Shown here one piece after another: positions 63,404 through 64,000 of a stretch of 64,000 nt of DNA. Under the pieces are notes generated by a model that was not told the origin of the DNA, ran no database searches, and was given only the letters and a program-made list of their open reading frames with translations. Position numbers and translations under genes: made by a program. Origin of the DNA: Aliiroseovarius pelagivivens (lineage in GTDB: Bacteria; Pseudomonadota; Alphaproteobacteria; Rhodobacterales; Rhodobacteraceae); contig NZ_OMOI01000001.1 in assembly GCF_900302485.1 (NCBI RefSeq), forward strand, positions 1,736,001 to 1,800,000. Reading direction: 5' to 3'. How positions within the stretch are numbered: position 1 is the first letter of the stretch; every line of letters starts with the position of its first letter.

Positions 63404-64000
63404 ATGGCAGCACCTGTTGAAACATTTTTTCTGGACCCAGACGCCCAAGGCACGCTTCAGGCTCAGATCCAGCAAATGATCGCCGAGGCGATCTTGTCCG
63501 GGCGCCTGCCCCGTGGCGAAAAGCTTCCCTCAACGCGGAAACTGTCAACCCATCTGGGTGTTAGCCGGATCACAGTGACATTGGCCTATACCGAGCTTCA
63601 GGCGAACGACTATCTCTCGTCCAAGGGAAGATCGGGCTTTTATGTCTCGGAGAACGCTCCGGAACCACCCAGCTTCCAACCCCGCGCCCGGGGCGAAGAC
63701 AAGGTTGATTGGCATCGCGCCATTGGCAACCATTTCACCGGCGGCAGCACGCCGCAAAAGCCGCAGAACTGGCGGCAACAGAAATATCCATTCATCTATG
63801 GTCAGGCTGACCCGAAGTTGTTTGACCACAACGCATGGCGCCTTTGTGCCCTTCGTGCGCTTGGGCACAAGGACCATGAGATCATGATGGGCGACTATTA
63901 CGATCAGGATGATCCGCAACTGATCGAATTCATCGCGCGCCACATTCTTCCCCGTCGCGGCATTCTGGCCCGGCCCGAGGAAATTCTGATCACGCTGGGC
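63404..64000 (+). CDS. tauR: MocR/GntR-family PLP-dependent regulator, TauR-like (3' truncated)
   Basis: 199 codons are open from ATG 63404 to the window edge; the gene continues beyond. Residues about 15-80 are a GntR winged helix (LQAQIQQMIAEAILSGRLPR, GEKLPSTRKLSTHLGVSRIT, VTLAYTELQANDYLSSKGRS). From about 120 the aminotransferase-like domain begins (YPFIYGQADPKLFDHNAWRL, PQLIEFIARHILPRRGI, RPEEILITLG). The wording FFLDPDAQGTLQAQIQQMIA and the QADPKLFDH segment match TauR/EhuR-type regulators from memory. Nearby direct repeats like those at tpa support TauR. Confidence 0.85.
   Translation, partial: MAAPVETFFLDPDAQGTLQAQIQQMIAEAILSGRLPRGEKLPSTRKLSTHLGVSRITVTLAYTELQANDYLSSKGRSGFYVSENAPEPPSFQPRARGEDKVDWHRAIGNHFTGGSTPQKPQNWRQQKYPFIYGQADPKLFDHNAWRLCALRALGHKDHEIMMGDYYDQDDPQLIEFIARHILPRRGILARPEEILITLG

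Overview
The window is about 60% GC, densely coded and free of recognisable mobile elements, rRNA, tRNA or CRISPR. Gene content points to a marine Rhodobacteraceae bacterium of the Roseobacter group: a trpGDC-moaC-moeA-lexA block, an alphaproteobacterial SOS box of the GAAC-N7-GAAC type, a phaZ/phaC/phaP/phaR polyhydroxyalkanoate locus, class I lysyl-tRNA synthetase, ThyX, and a taurine:pyruvate aminotransferase with a TauR-like MocR regulator. This assignment is inferred from gene families and protein resemblance; no marker gene such as 16S rRNA is present.

Layout. 0-10.4 kb: end of a DMT transporter, enolase, small enzymes, a YibQ-type deacetylase with a long acidic linker, then trpG-trpD-trpC-moaC-moeA (mostly overlapping) and SOS-controlled lexA. 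10.4-15.1 kb: the PHA storage locus, with CTGC-N3-GCAG-type PhaR sites in front of phaR and phaP and a weaker pair between phaC and phaZ. 15.1-19.8 kb: three alpha/beta hydrolases and thrS. 20.1-22.8 kb: a bufferin-type metallophore operon (DUF2282 precursor, MNIO/DUF692 enzyme, DUF2063 partner, DoxX membrane protein). 22.8-44.6 kb: mostly housekeeping genes (purine permease, cold-shock protein, ThyX, SdhE, aspartate aminotransferase, MATE pump, lytic transglycosylase, PPK2, LysRS, PBP4, NadD, EttA), plus a large beta-helix protein without a signal peptide and a TerB-family gene with a PhaR-like site. 44.6-45.5 kb: an AT-rich orphan gene with a deoxyribosyltransferase/TIR-like nucleotide fold.

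46.6-60.6 kb is an accessory catabolic region: a TctCBA solute transporter, an aldehyde dehydrogenase, a Tm-1-like protein and HpaF/HpaR-like genes on the minus strand; a divergent IclR regulator and class III aminotransferase; and a ferredoxin, a glutamine-synthetase-like ligase, a cytochrome P450 and a glutamine amidotransferase. Together these look like a gamma-glutamylation route for an amine in which a P450/ferredoxin pair replaces the usual flavin oxidase. I consider this the most promising candidate for an undescribed system.

60.6-64 kb: tpa, a GNAT, a small SOS-box gene made of two copies of one module, and the start of a TauR-like regulator that runs off the end. Matching direct repeats with a 22-bp period lie in front of both tpa and the regulator, so the two are probably one regulon.
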